34,320 nucleotides of DNA from Oceaniradius stylonematis (GTDB lineage: Bacteria > Pseudomonadota > Alphaproteobacteria > Rhizobiales > Rhizobiaceae): NCBI RefSeq assembly GCF_003149475.2, contig NZ_QFWV02000002.1:307579-341898 (forward strand), read 5' to 3'. Each line of letters begins with the position of its first letter. Position 1 is the first letter of the stretch. A program made the position numbers and the translations under genes. Shown piece by piece: positions 1 through 7,623 of the stretch. The notes under the pieces are model-generated. The model was not told the DNA's origin, ran no database searches, and saw only the letters and a program-made list of their open reading frames with translations.

Positions 1-2
1 TC

Positions 3-50
3 GCGTTTGGCCCCGCAGCATCTGTGATGCTGCGGAAAGGTTCCAAACGC
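3..50. repeat. Nested inverted repeat 1
   Basis: The inner stem CCGCAGCATC (13-22) pairs perfectly with GATGCTGCGG (26-35) across a TGT loop. The outer stem GCGTTTGG (3-10) pairs perfectly with CCAAACGC (43-50). No T-tract follows on either strand, so a simple intrinsic terminator is not supported. It is followed directly by a second structure of the same design. Confidence 0.75.
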
Positions 51-61
51 CACTTATGAAT

Positions 62-108
62 CGCCTGCAAGCTTTCCGGATTGGCCAAAGCCAATCCGGG
101 CGCAGGCG
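62..108. repeat. Nested inverted repeat 2
   Basis: The inner stem CCGGATTGGC (76-85) pairs perfectly with GCCAATCCGG (90-99) across a CAAA loop. The outer stem CGCCTGC (62-68) pairs perfectly with GCAGGCG (102-108). The asymmetric internal loop lies on the left side, whereas in the preceding structure it lies on the right, so the two look like mirror images in layout but not in sequence. Confidence 0.75.
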
Positions 109-301
109 TGCGGAACGAAGATGTGCGGTGTCCGTCCGCGCCTGCCACCGGCCAGACCCGGCCGGCGGTCAGGGCCGGATGGGGCCTGAGGATGGTTTCA
201 CCGCGGCGCGGGTCTGCGGCGGATGGAACCGGTCCCAAGGCCACGGCAGGGCGCGAGCCTCGCGCCGGCGCCGCCCATGACGATCACCGCAAGCCCGCCG
301 G

Positions 302-362
302 ACGGGCGGTTTGGCGACCGCACATAAAGAAACTTCGGATCGCGGCTCACCAAACCGCCCGT
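302..362. repeat. 13-bp inverted repeat enclosing 35 bases
   Basis: ACGGGCGGTTTGG (302-314) is perfectly complementary to 350-362. The enclosed bases can form a further short CCGC/GCGG stem (318-321 with 342-345). A second small hairpin, CCATGC/GCATGG, lies just beyond it (367-385). This could be the folded core of an RNA or just a palindromic repeat. Nothing links it to a known family. Confidence 0.6.
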
Positions 363-504
363 TGTTCCATGCCCAGGGCGCATGGTGACCGCCGGCACGG
401 CGCGAAGCGCAAGTCCCTGGGCCATCAAAGAAGGTTTCGCTCACGCCAGCCCCGCTGGTGCGGGACGGCTGCGCATGCGCGCCGAAAAGTCGGCGACGGC
501 CAGT

Positions 505-562
505 CGGCCTTGCGGGCTTCGCCCGGGGCGCCTGTCCGGCCTTGCGGGCTTCGCCCGGGGCG
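505..562. repeat. Tandem 26-bp direct repeat with 32-bp period
   Basis: Positions 505-530 and 537-562 are identical over 26 bases and are separated by 6 bases. Each copy contains a small GC hairpin with a TTC loop (CGGGC/GCCCG). It has only two copies, so it is not a CRISPR or a long satellite. A local duplication or a repeated intergenic module is likely. Confidence 0.8.
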
Positions 563-597
563 ACCAACGAAATGGCTGTGGCGGTCAATCCTGCCCG

Positions 598-744
598 CCT
601 CCCCCTTGAGGGGAGGCAGCAGAGGCAAGCGGAGCGCAGCCGATGCGGTGGGGGTAACAATCAGGCGTGTCTGGCGAACCGATACCCCCACCCGGCTCTG
701 TCTCGCTACGCTCGCCAGTCGCCGACCTCCCCTCAAGAGGGAGG
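598..744. repeat. Inverted pair of ~60-bp REP-like palindromic elements
   Basis: The left copy spans 598-656 and the right copy, in reverse orientation, 683-744. The outer ends match at 18 of 19 positions (CCTCCCCCTTGAGGGGAGG at 598-616 against 726-744) and are themselves near-palindromes. The inner ends GGTGGGGGTA (647-656) and TACCCCCACC (683-692) are perfect complements. The middles are diverged but alignable. This looks like the short palindromic intergenic elements common in Rhizobiales genomes. It lies 50 bases beyond the ppsA stop and could stabilise or end that transcript. That role is inferred. Confidence 0.7.
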
Positions 745-793
745 TGGGGCTTCGGCCACGTCCTTGCCCAAGAACAGCGAAGCGAGACGCCCC

Positions 794-3175
794 CTACCCC
801 TCGGCGTCGTGGACGTGGCCCTTCACCTCGAGGAACGAGTCCGGCGTCACCGAGATCGTGTCGATGCCCGCCTCGACCAGGAGTTTCGCATAGGACGGCG
901 AGTTGGACGGCGCCTGGCCGCAAAAGCCGACCTTGGCGCCCACCTTGTGCGCCCGCTCGACGATCGAACGGATCATCCACAAGACCGCCGGGTCGCGCTC
1001 GTCGAACACGTCCGCCAGATCGCCCGAATCGCGATCGACGCCGAGCGTCAGCTGCGTCAGATCGTTCGAGCCGATCGAAAACCCGTCGAACCGTTCGGCG
1101 AACTGTTCGGCGAGGATCACATTGGCCGGGATCTCGCACATGACGTAGATTTCGAGCCCGTTCTCGCCGCGCTTGAGCCCGCAGCCCGCCATCACCTCGA
1201 GCACACGGTCGGCCTCGGTCAGCGTCCGGCAGAAGGGGATCATGACGATCACATTGTCGAACCCCATTTCCTCGCGCAGCTTCTTGATCGCCTTGCACTC
1301 CAGCTCGAAACCCGGCCGGTAACCGTCGGCATAATAGCGCGAGGCGCCGCGCCAGCCGATCATCGGGTTTTCCTCCTTGGGCTCGAAATCGTGCCCGCCC
1401 AGAAGCTCGGCATATTCGTTGGTCTTGAAGTCGCTCATGCGCACGATGACGCGGTTCGGATAGGCGACCGCGGCGATGCGCGACAGGCCGCGCGCCAGCT
1501 CTTCGACGAAGAAGTCGGCCTTGTTCTCATAGCCGCGCGTGATCTCGGCGATCTCGGCCCTGGCCGCCTCGTCCTTCAGCGTGTCGAAGTGGATCAGCGC
1601 CATCGGGTGGACCTTGATGACATTGTTGATCACGAACTCCATGCGCGCCAGGCCCACGCCCTCGGACGGCAGCCGCCACCAGCGGAAGGCCGCCGACGGG
1701 CTCGCCATGTTGAGCATGATCTTCGTTTTCGTCTCGGGCACGTCGGTCAGCGAAATGTCCTCGGACGAATAGTCGGCAAAGCCCTCATAGACATAGCCAT
1801 GGTCGCCCTCGGCGCAGGAGACCGTGACTTCCTGATGGTCGTGCAGGACATGGGTGGCATTGCCCGTGCCGACGATGGCCGGCAGGCCCAATTCGCGGCT
1901 GACGATGGCCGCGTGCGAGGTGCGCCCGCCATGGTCGGTGACGATGGCCGCGGCCCGCTTCATGATCGGCACCCAGTCCGGATCGGTGATCGAGGTGACG
2001 AGGATCGCACCGTCGATGAACTTGTCGATGTCTTTTGCGTGCTCGATCAGGCAGACGGGCGCGGCGACGACGGCGGCACCGACCGACAGGCCGGTGAGCA
2101 GCGTCTTGCCCTTGTTGTCGATCGTATAGCTCTTGATCGTGCCCTGGTTGGCGCGCGACTGCACGGTCTCGGGCCGCGCCTGGACGATATAGAGCTTGCC
2201 GGTCTCGCCGTCTTTCGCCCACTCCATGTCCATGGGCTGGCCGTAATGCTCCTCGATGGTGCAGGCCATGCGGGCCAGATCGAGGATCTCCTCGTCATTG
2301 AGCACGAAGGCAGCGCGCTCGGCCTTCGATGTTGGCACATTGCGCGTCATCGCGCCGTCCTCGCGCGCATAGATCATCTTGATGTCCTTGGAGCCGCGCG
2401 CCTTTTCGATGATCGGCTTGAGGTCGGGATTGGAAAGGAACGGCTTGTAGACCTCATATTCGTCGGGGTTCACGGCGCCCTGGACGACGTTTTCGCCAAG
2501 ACCCCAGGCGGCGTTGATCAGCACCGCCTTGTCGAAACCCGATTCGGTATCGATCGAGAACATCACGCCCGAGCCGGAAATGTCCGAGCGCACCATCTGC
2601 TGGACGCCCACCGACAGCGCAACCTGGGTATGGTCGAAACCCTGCAGCCGGCGATAGGTGATCGCCCGGTCGGTGAAGAGCGAGGCATAGCAGCGCCGGC
2701 AGGTTTCGAGCAGAGCCACTTCGCCGGTGACGTTCAGGAAGGTCTCCTGCTGGCCGGCAAAGCTCGCCTCGGGCAGATCCTCGGCCGTCGCCGACGAACG
2801 CACCGCGACCGACAGGTTCTGCGTCCCCGCCCGTTCGGACAACTCCTTGTAGGCGATCAGGATGTCGGCGCGTATGTCGTCGGGCCATTCGCCCTTGAAG
2901 ATCGCCGCGCGGATCGCCTCGCCCGCCTGCTGCAGGGTCAGCCGCCCGTCGTCGAAGCGCTCGACCTGGTCCTTGATGAAGGCGTTCAGATCATTGTGCG
3001 CCAGATAGGCGCGGAAGGCGTCCGATGTTGTGGCAAAGCCGCCGGGGACCGACACGCCCTTGCCGCCCAGTTGCTGCACCATCTCGCCGAGCGAGGAATT
3101 CTTGCCGCCGACCTTGGCGACGTCTCCGCGTGCCAGTTCCTCGAAAAAGATGACGTTCTGCGATGAGCTGGGCAC
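794..3175 (-). CDS. ppsA: Phosphoenolpyruvate synthase (pyruvate, water dikinase)
   Basis: Converts pyruvate, ATP and water to PEP, AMP and phosphate, the gluconeogenic entry from pyruvate in the cytoplasm. The 793-aa product has the N-terminal ATP-binding domain (VGGKNSSLGEM near the start, RSSATAEDLPEASFAGQQE), the mobile swivelling domain with catalytic His421 in GGRTSHAAI, and the C-terminal PEP-binding barrel ending in GFCGQAPSNSP (Cys752). I chose the GTG at 3175 over the ATG at 3256: it has an AAGGGAG ribosome site 8 bases upstream, gives VPSSSQNVIFFEEL at the N-terminus, and yields a length and active-site numbering nearly equal to E. coli PpsA (792 aa, His421). The extra 27 residues from the upstream ATG do not resemble the family. 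The gene stands alone, divergent from the small gene at 3313. Confidence 0.95.
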   Translation of the reverse strand: MPSSSQNVIFFEELARGDVAKVGGKNSSLGEMVQQLGGKGVSVPGGFATTSDAFRAYLAHNDLNAFIKDQVERFDDGRLTLQQAGEAIRAAIFKGEWPDDIRADILIAYKELSERAGTQNLSVAVRSSATAEDLPEASFAGQQETFLNVTGEVALLETCRRCYASLFTDRAITYRRLQGFDHTQVALSVGVQQMVRSDISGSGVMFSIDTESGFDKAVLINAAWGLGENVVQGAVNPDEYEVYKPFLSNPDLKPIIEKARGSKDIKMIYAREDGAMTRNVPTSKAERAAFVLNDEEILDLARMACTIEEHYGQPMDMEWAKDGETGKLYIVQARPETVQSRANQGTIKSYTIDNKGKTLLTGLSVGAAVVAAPVCLIEHAKDIDKFIDGAILVTSITDPDWVPIMKRAAAIVTDHGGRTSHAAIVSRELGLPAIVGTGNATHVLHDHQEVTVSCAEGDHGYVYEGFADYSSEDISLTDVPETKTKIMLNMASPSAAFRWWRLPSEGVGLARMEFVINNVIKVHPMALIHFDTLKDEAARAEIAEITRGYENKADFFVEELARGLSRIAAVAYPNRVIVRMSDFKTNEYAELLGGHDFEPKEENPMIGWRGASRYYADGYRPGFELECKAIKKLREEMGFDNVIVMIPFCRTLTEADRVLEVMAGCGLKRGENGLEIYVMCEIPANVILAEQFAERFDGFSIGSNDLTQLTLGVDRDSGDLADVFDERDPAVLWMIRSIVERAHKVGAKVGFCGQAPSNSPSYAKLLVEAGIDTISVTPDSFLEVKGHVHDAEG

Positions 3176-3183
3176 TGGGGTTA

Positions 3184-3190
3184 CTCCCTT
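3184..3190 (-). promoter_or_regulatory. Ribosome binding site deciding the ppsA GTG start
   Basis: The minus strand reads AAGGGAG, then 8 bases, then GTG. No comparable site precedes the ATG at 3256. Confidence 0.75.
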
Positions 3191-3312
3191 TGGGAAACGT
3201 TGATGGCTGCCCGCAACCTCGCGCGGCTCCAATCCGCTTTCCTTGATTGGTGTCAAGGGCAGGCAGTCTGCCGCGCTTATGTTAAGCGGCGTTGACAGTC
3301 AGGGAGTTCACG

Positions 3313-3693
3313 ATGGACGAGGCAGCACTGAAGGCACTGCATGAAAGCTTCGAAGCGGCCGAGAGCTTCGACACGGATCAGGCCGAGGCAGGCGCCGCCA
3401 TGCTCGCCGGCATCGACGGGAGCGGCATCGAGGCCGCCGACGCTCAGGCCATGCTCGCCGAAGGCGTGGACGGGGCGCTTGCCGTCACCGGACAGGCTTT
3501 CCCCGGCTGGGCGCTGTCGTTCGACGGTCACGCAAGCACCCAGAAGAATACGATATGGCGCTGCACGCTCAAGGAAACACGCGGTCAGGACGACGACCAG
3601 ATCGTGGGGATCGGCAACGCCCGCTCGATGCGGCTGGCGCTGATGGCCGCGGTGGCGCACATCCAGATGATGCGCAAGGCAGGCTACCGCTAG
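3313..3693 (+). CDS. Conserved-looking hypothetical protein, 126 aa
   Basis: I do not recognise the family. The product is soluble, with no signal peptide or membrane segment. The N-terminal half is acidic and Ala-rich with predicted helices (MDEAALKALHESFEAAESF). The C-terminal half is more ordered (FPGWALSFDGHAS, then IWRCTLKE, then a helix rich in Ala and Met ending MMRKAGYR). The ATG at 3313 has AGGGAG 6 bases upstream, and a TTG start at 3292 is less likely. Normal codon use and a good ribosome site support a real gene. Its stop is only 4 bases from the convergent prfB stop, leaving no room for a terminator between them. Function is unknown. Confidence 0.75.
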   Translation: MDEAALKALHESFEAAESFDTDQAEAGAAMLAGIDGSGIEAADAQAMLAEGVDGALAVTGQAFPGWALSFDGHASTQKNTIWRCTLKETRGQDDDQIVGIGNARSMRLALMAAVAHIQMMRKAGYR

Positions 3694-3697
3694 CGGC

Positions 3698-4823
3698 CTA
3701 TTCGACGTCCTCGACATCGACCCGCTCGCCGGAAACCTTCTGGGCGAGTGCGGCTTCCATGAACTTGTCGAGATCACCGTCCAGAACGTCGGACGGCGCG
3801 GTGGATTCGGTGCCCGTGCGCAGATCCTTCACGAGTTGGTAGGGCTGAAGCACATACGAGCGGATCTGGTGCCCCCAGCCGATGTCGGTCTTGGCGTCGA
3901 ACTCGGACTGCGCCGCTTCCTCGCGCTTTTTCATCTCCAGATCATAAAGGCGCGCCCGAAGGGCCTTCATGGCGTTGGCGCGGTTCTGGTGCTGGGACTT
4001 CTCCGACGAGGTCACCACGATGCCGGTCGGAATGTGCGTGATGCGCACCGCCGAATCGGTCGTGTTGACGTGCTGGCCACCCGCACCGGAGGACCGGTAG
4101 GTGTCGACCCGGATGTCCTTGTCCTGGATGTCGATCTCGATATTGTCGTCGATCACCGGATAGACGCCGACCGACGAGAACGAGGTGTGGCGCCGTGCGT
4201 TGGAATCGTAGGGGCTGATGCGCACGAGACGGTGCACGCCCGTCTCGGTCTTCAGCCAGCCATGGGCGTTGTGGCCCTTGACCAGGATCGTCGCCGACTT
4301 GATGCCCGCTTCGTCGCCCGCCGAATATTCCTGCAGTTCGACCTTGAAGCCGTGCCGCTCGGCCCAGCGCGTGTACATGCGCAGCAGCATGTTGGCCCAG
4401 TCCTGGCTCTCGGTGCCGCCGGCGCCCGAATGCACTTCGACATAGGTGTCGTTGGGGTCCATGTCGCCGGACAGCAATGCCTCGACCTGGCGCTTTTCGA
4501 TCTGGCTCTCGAGCGAACGAATGGCCGCTTCGGCCTCTGCGACGGTTTCGGCGTCGCCCTCTTCCTCGCCCATCGCGATCAGTTCGACATTGTCGTCAAG
4601 CGCCTGATCGAACCCTTTGATCGCGCCGATCATCTCCTCGAGGCGCTGGCGCTCCTGCATCAGTTTCTGCGCCTCGGCCGGATCGTTCCAAAGGTCGGGG
4701 TCCTCGGCGCGGGAGTTGAGATAATCGAGCCGCTTTACGGATGCATCCCAGTCAAAGATGCCTCCTCAGCAGGGCTATGGCCTGCCTGATGCTGTCGGTG
4801 AGGGTGGCGATTTCTGCGCGCAT
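3698..4823 (-). CDS. prfB: Peptide chain release factor 2, expressed by +1 programmed frameshift
   Basis: RF2 ends translation at UGA and UAA. The gene is split between two frames. Frame 0 runs from the ATG at 4823 for 23 codons (MRAEIATLTDS...LLRRHL) to an in-frame UGA at 4754-4752. The +1 frame continues as DWDASVKRLDYLNSRAEDPDLW and runs to the stop at 3698, giving 374 aa in all. The long frame contains the peptidyl-hydrolysis motif GGQ in SSGAGGQHVNTTDSAVR and the codon-recognition region RISPYDSNARRHTSF, with SPY where E. coli has SPF. An annotation using only the long open frame would start falsely at 4660 and lose 54 residues. Upstream on the same strand are the PBP1A and amidase genes. 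Confidence 0.95.
4751..4766 (-). promoter_or_regulatory. prfB +1 programmed ribosomal frameshift site
   Basis: The minus strand reads AGGAGG CAT CTT TGA C. This is the classical arrangement: an internal Shine-Dalgarno (4766-4761), 3 bases, a slippery CUU codon (4757-4755), the UGA stop (4754-4752) and a following C. E. coli has AGGGGG UAU CUU UGA C with the same spacing. When RF2 is scarce, UGA is read slowly and the ribosome slips forward to make RF2, giving autoregulation. Confidence 0.95.
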
Positions 4824-4934
4824 GGGATGCGGTGTGCCTCTTGCCGATGGGGAAATGGACGGCGCGCCGCAGCAATTGCGGCGCTTCGGCAGTCACTTAG
4901 GGACGAAGCGGAGAGGTGTAAAGCCCACAGTCCG

Positions 4935-7415
4935 TCAGAACAGACCGCCTGAGCCGCTCTGCACGGCCTGCTGCGCGTTCGGCGAAATCTGCCGCTGCCG
5001 TTCGGCCTGCTGCGCCTGGATCGCGACCTGGTCGGCGCCGATGACGAAGTAGCTGTCGGCAGGCCCCGTGCCGGGCTTGAACGCCTCGACGATGATGTCG
5101 CCGCCCTCGCTGGCACGCATGCCGGTCTTCCGGTCGATCTGAATCTGCGTCATGCCGTCGGGGATGCTGAAGTCGGTCATCGGCCGGTCCTCGAGCACCG
5201 ACACCATGAACTGCTTGAACACCGGCGCGGCGAGCTGGCCGCCGGTGGCGCCGCGCCCCATCGGAGTCGGCTTGTCGAAGCCGATATAGACGCCGGTGAC
5301 AAGGTTCGGCGTGTAACCGATGAACCAGGCGTCCTTGTAATCGTTGGTGGTGCCGGTCTTGCCGGCGATGGGCCGGCCCAGATCCCGCAGGCTGGTGGCC
5401 GTACCGCGCTGGACGACGCCTTCCATCATCGAGGTCATCTGGTAGGCGGTCATCGGATCGAGCACGATGTCGCGCGTATCGACCAGTTGCGGTTCGTCCT
5501 GCCCGAGCCACTGGCCGGCATCGCAGGCGTCGCACTGGCGGCTGTCCTGACGGTAGACGGTCTTGCCGTAGCGGTCCTGGATACGGTCGATCATCGAGGG
5601 CTGAATCTGCCGGCCGCCATTGGCGAGCACCGCATAGGCGGTGACCATCCGCAGGACGGTCGTTTCGCCCGCCCCCAGGGACATCGCCAGAACCGGCGAA
5701 AGATCGTCATAGACGCCGAACTGCTCGGCATATTCGGAGACCAGCTGCATGCCCATGTCCTGCGCCAGACGGACGGTCATCAGGTTGCGCGACCGCTCGA
5801 TGCCAAGCCGCAGCGTCGACGGGCCGGAGACCGAACCGTCATAGTTCTTCGGCTCCCAGACCTCGCCACCCGAAACGATCGAGATCGGCGCATCCATGAT
5901 CACGGAGGCGGGCGTGTAGCCATTGTCGAGAGCGGCCGCATAGACGAACGGCTTGAACGACGAGCCGGGCTGGCGGTAGGCCTGCGTTGCGCGGTTGAAC
6001 TGGCTGTCGTGGAACGAAAAGCCGCCCGCCATGGCCAGAACGCGCCCGGTGACCGGGTCCATGGCGACCAGTGCGCCCGAAACCTCGGGCACCTGCTGCA
6101 AGGCATATGTGCCTTCGGCGGCATCCTCGCCCTGAACGGCGCTGACATAGATCACGTCGCCCGGCGCGACCACATCGCCGATACCGTCCGCGCTGCGCCG
6201 TTCACCATCGTCGCGCAGCCGGAAAGCCCAGTCGAAACTGCCCGCCGGGATGAGACCCTGCGCGCGGGTAGCGACGACCCCACCTCCCAGCTTGCGATCG
6301 GGACGCAGTCCGATGCGGATGCCTTCCTCGCCAGTGGCCAGCACGACGGCCAGCGTCCATTCCGGCACATCGCGCAGAAGATCGAACTCACCGAGCGCCG
6401 GACCCCAGTCGCCGGAAATGTCGATCTGGCCGATCGCACCGCGCCATCCCCAGTCCCGGTCGAAATCGATCAACCCTTCCTGAAGTGCGGTCCGCGCCTG
6501 GTCCTGCATGACCGGGTCAAGCGTCGTGCGCACCGACAGGCCGCCTTCATAGAGCGCGTCATTGCCATAGCGTTCGATGATCTGCTGGCGCACCTCCTCG
6601 GTGAAATATTCCGACGCGAACACGAAATCGCCCGACCGGCGGAAATTGACGTCGAGCGGCTCGTCCTTGGCGATTTCGCCGGCCTCGGTGGTCACATAGC
6701 CATTCTCGACCATGCGATCGATGATCCAGTTGCGGCGCGCCAGCGCGGCCTCGGTGTCGTCGAACGGATGGTAGTTGGACGGCGCCTTGGGCAGCGCGGC
6801 CAGATAGGCGGCCTCATGCAGGTCGAGCTCGTTCACCGCCTTGCCGAAATAGGTCAGCGCCGCGCCGGCAATGCCATAGGAGCCGGCGCCAAAGAAAATC
6901 TCGTTGAGATAGAGTTCGAGAATGCGGTCCTTGGAATAGGCCTGCTCGATACGGAAGGCCAGAAGCGCTTCCTTCACCTTGCGGTCGACCGTGCGGTCGC
7001 TGGTCAGAAGGAAGTTCTTGGCGACCTGCTGGGTGATCGTCGAACCGCCCACCAGCCGACGGTTCGACCCGCCGACGACGATTTCGACGTTTGTCGCCAT
7101 GGCACGTGCGAGCGCCAGGAAATCGACGCCCACATGATTGTAGAAGTTCTTGTCCTCGGCCGACAGGAACGCCGCCTTGACGCGGTCAGGCACCGCCTGG
7201 ATGGGCAGGAACAGCCGGCGCTGGCGCGCAAATTCGCCCATCAGCTGGCCGTCGACCGAATACATGCGCGTCGTCACGGGCGGCTCGTAGCGGGCCAGCA
7301 CCTCATAGTCGGGCAACTCGTCGGCAAGATTGCCGATATAGATCACCACAGCGGCCGCCACCAAAAGGAACGCCGCCATGCCGATGCCGAAGAAGTAGCC
7401 CAACAAGCGTATCAT
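4935..7415 (-). CDS. mrcA: Class A penicillin-binding protein 1A (glycosyltransferase/transpeptidase)
   Basis: Bifunctional peptidoglycan polymerase and cross-linker of the inner membrane, 826 aa. A membrane anchor (about residues 5-28) is followed by the GT51 domain with catalytic Glu87 in SAEDKNFYNHVG and GGSTITQQ (123-130), an OB-like insertion, then the transpeptidase domain with SSFK (Ser485-Lys488), SRN (542-544) and KTG (686-688). All active-site residues are intact. The ATG at 7415 directly precedes the hydrophobic anchor, which supports it. It lies 208 bases downstream of the amidase gene and 111 bases upstream of prfB, all on one strand. An AMIN-amidase, mrcA, prfB order is what I expect in rhizobia. 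The upstream gap carries a GTAACGGTTAC palindrome that may be regulatory. Confidence 0.95.
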   Translation of the reverse strand: MIRLLGYFFGIGMAAFLLVAAAVVIYIGNLADELPDYEVLARYEPPVTTRMYSVDGQLMGEFARQRRLFLPIQAVPDRVKAAFLSAEDKNFYNHVGVDFLALARAMATNVEIVVGGSNRRLVGGSTITQQVAKNFLLTSDRTVDRKVKEALLAFRIEQAYSKDRILELYLNEIFFGAGSYGIAGAALTYFGKAVNELDLHEAAYLAALPKAPSNYHPFDDTEAALARRNWIIDRMVENGYVTTEAGEIAKDEPLDVNFRRSGDFVFASEYFTEEVRQQIIERYGNDALYEGGLSVRTTLDPVMQDQARTALQEGLIDFDRDWGWRGAIGQIDISGDWGPALGEFDLLRDVPEWTLAVVLATGEEGIRIGLRPDRKLGGGVVATRAQGLIPAGSFDWAFRLRDDGERRSADGIGDVVAPGDVIYVSAVQGEDAAEGTYALQQVPEVSGALVAMDPVTGRVLAMAGGFSFHDSQFNRATQAYRQPGSSFKPFVYAAALDNGYTPASVIMDAPISIVSGGEVWEPKNYDGSVSGPSTLRLGIERSRNLMTVRLAQDMGMQLVSEYAEQFGVYDDLSPVLAMSLGAGETTVLRMVTAYAVLANGGRQIQPSMIDRIQDRYGKTVYRQDSRQCDACDAGQWLGQDEPQLVDTRDIVLDPMTAYQMTSMMEGVVQRGTATSLRDLGRPIAGKTGTTNDYKDAWFIGYTPNLVTGVYIGFDKPTPMGRGATGGQLAAPVFKQFMVSVLEDRPMTDFSIPDGMTQIQIDRKTGMRASEGGDIIVEAFKPGTGPADSYFVIGADQVAIQAQQAERQRQISPNAQQAVQSGSGGLF

Positions 7416-7551
7416 CGTATTCGTCTATCCCGTCCACACGGTCGCAATCCTGTCCGGCGCGCCGCGTCCCAAATTCCGATTCAAGCGCTGCGGCTACAAT
7501 GAGACCGCATCATGGCAACCGCGAATATAACAGACGCGAGCGGGGTTTGAC

Positions 7552-7587
7552 GTAACGGCAGAGCTCTTTGGCCGCTGTAACGGTTAC
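7552..7587. promoter_or_regulatory. GTAACGG direct repeat and GTAACGGTTAC palindrome upstream of mrcA
   Basis: GTAACGG occurs at 7552-7558 and again at 7577-7583. The second copy is part of the perfect odd palindrome GTAAC-G-GTTAC (7577-7587). The repeat spacing is 25 bases. It sits about 140-165 bases before the mrcA start and just after the amidase stop, so it is a plausible binding site for a regulator of mrcA. Which regulator is unknown. Confidence 0.35.
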
Positions 7588-7623
7588 CCCTGCCCGCGCC
7601 AAGACCGCGCGCAGCATCCAGCG

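Larger units (their letters stand above)
1..793. other. Non-coding, hairpin-rich region downstream of ppsA
   Basis: No reading frame here has a recognisable domain. The open frames on both strands give Arg/Pro/Ala-rich products typical of shadow frames in GC-rich DNA. The stretch holds two nested hairpins near the left edge, a 13-bp inverted repeat around 302-362, a tandem 26-bp direct repeat (505-562) and an inverted pair of about 60-bp REP-like elements (598-744). I looked for landmarks of RNase P RNA, tmRNA and common riboswitches and saw none. It may be an accumulation of intergenic repeats, or may contain an unrecognised structured RNA. Its left end is cut by the window. Confidence 0.6.

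Noticed and set aside
505-562. CRISPR-like array
   Set aside because: Only two repeats with a 6-base spacer and no cas genes.
169-660. Minus-strand open frames (including 198-428) in the left region
   Set aside because: They overlap the hairpins and the tandem repeat, have no recognisable motif, and compete with other equally poor frames. I could not support a gene, though database comparison might show a conserved spurious call.
81-893. 270-aa plus-strand open frame in the left non-coding region
   Set aside because: The product is Arg/Ala/Pro-rich without domain or signal, crosses the repeats, and runs into the end of ppsA. No coding evidence.
458-3166. 902-aa open frame on the plus strand opposite ppsA
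   Set aside because: It is rich in Arg, Asp, His and Val with no domain, mirrors the codons of ppsA, and has no ribosome site. It is a shadow of the real gene in GC-rich DNA.
3250-3300. TTGACA boxes in the ppsA/3313 divergent gap as promoters
   Set aside because: The plus-strand TTGACA at 3292 is too close to the start at 3313, and the minus-strand one has no acceptable -10 box.
5487-7502. 671-aa plus-strand frame opposite mrcA
   Set aside because: Antisense shadow of an intact PBP1A with all catalytic motifs; composition dominated by His, Arg and Asp.
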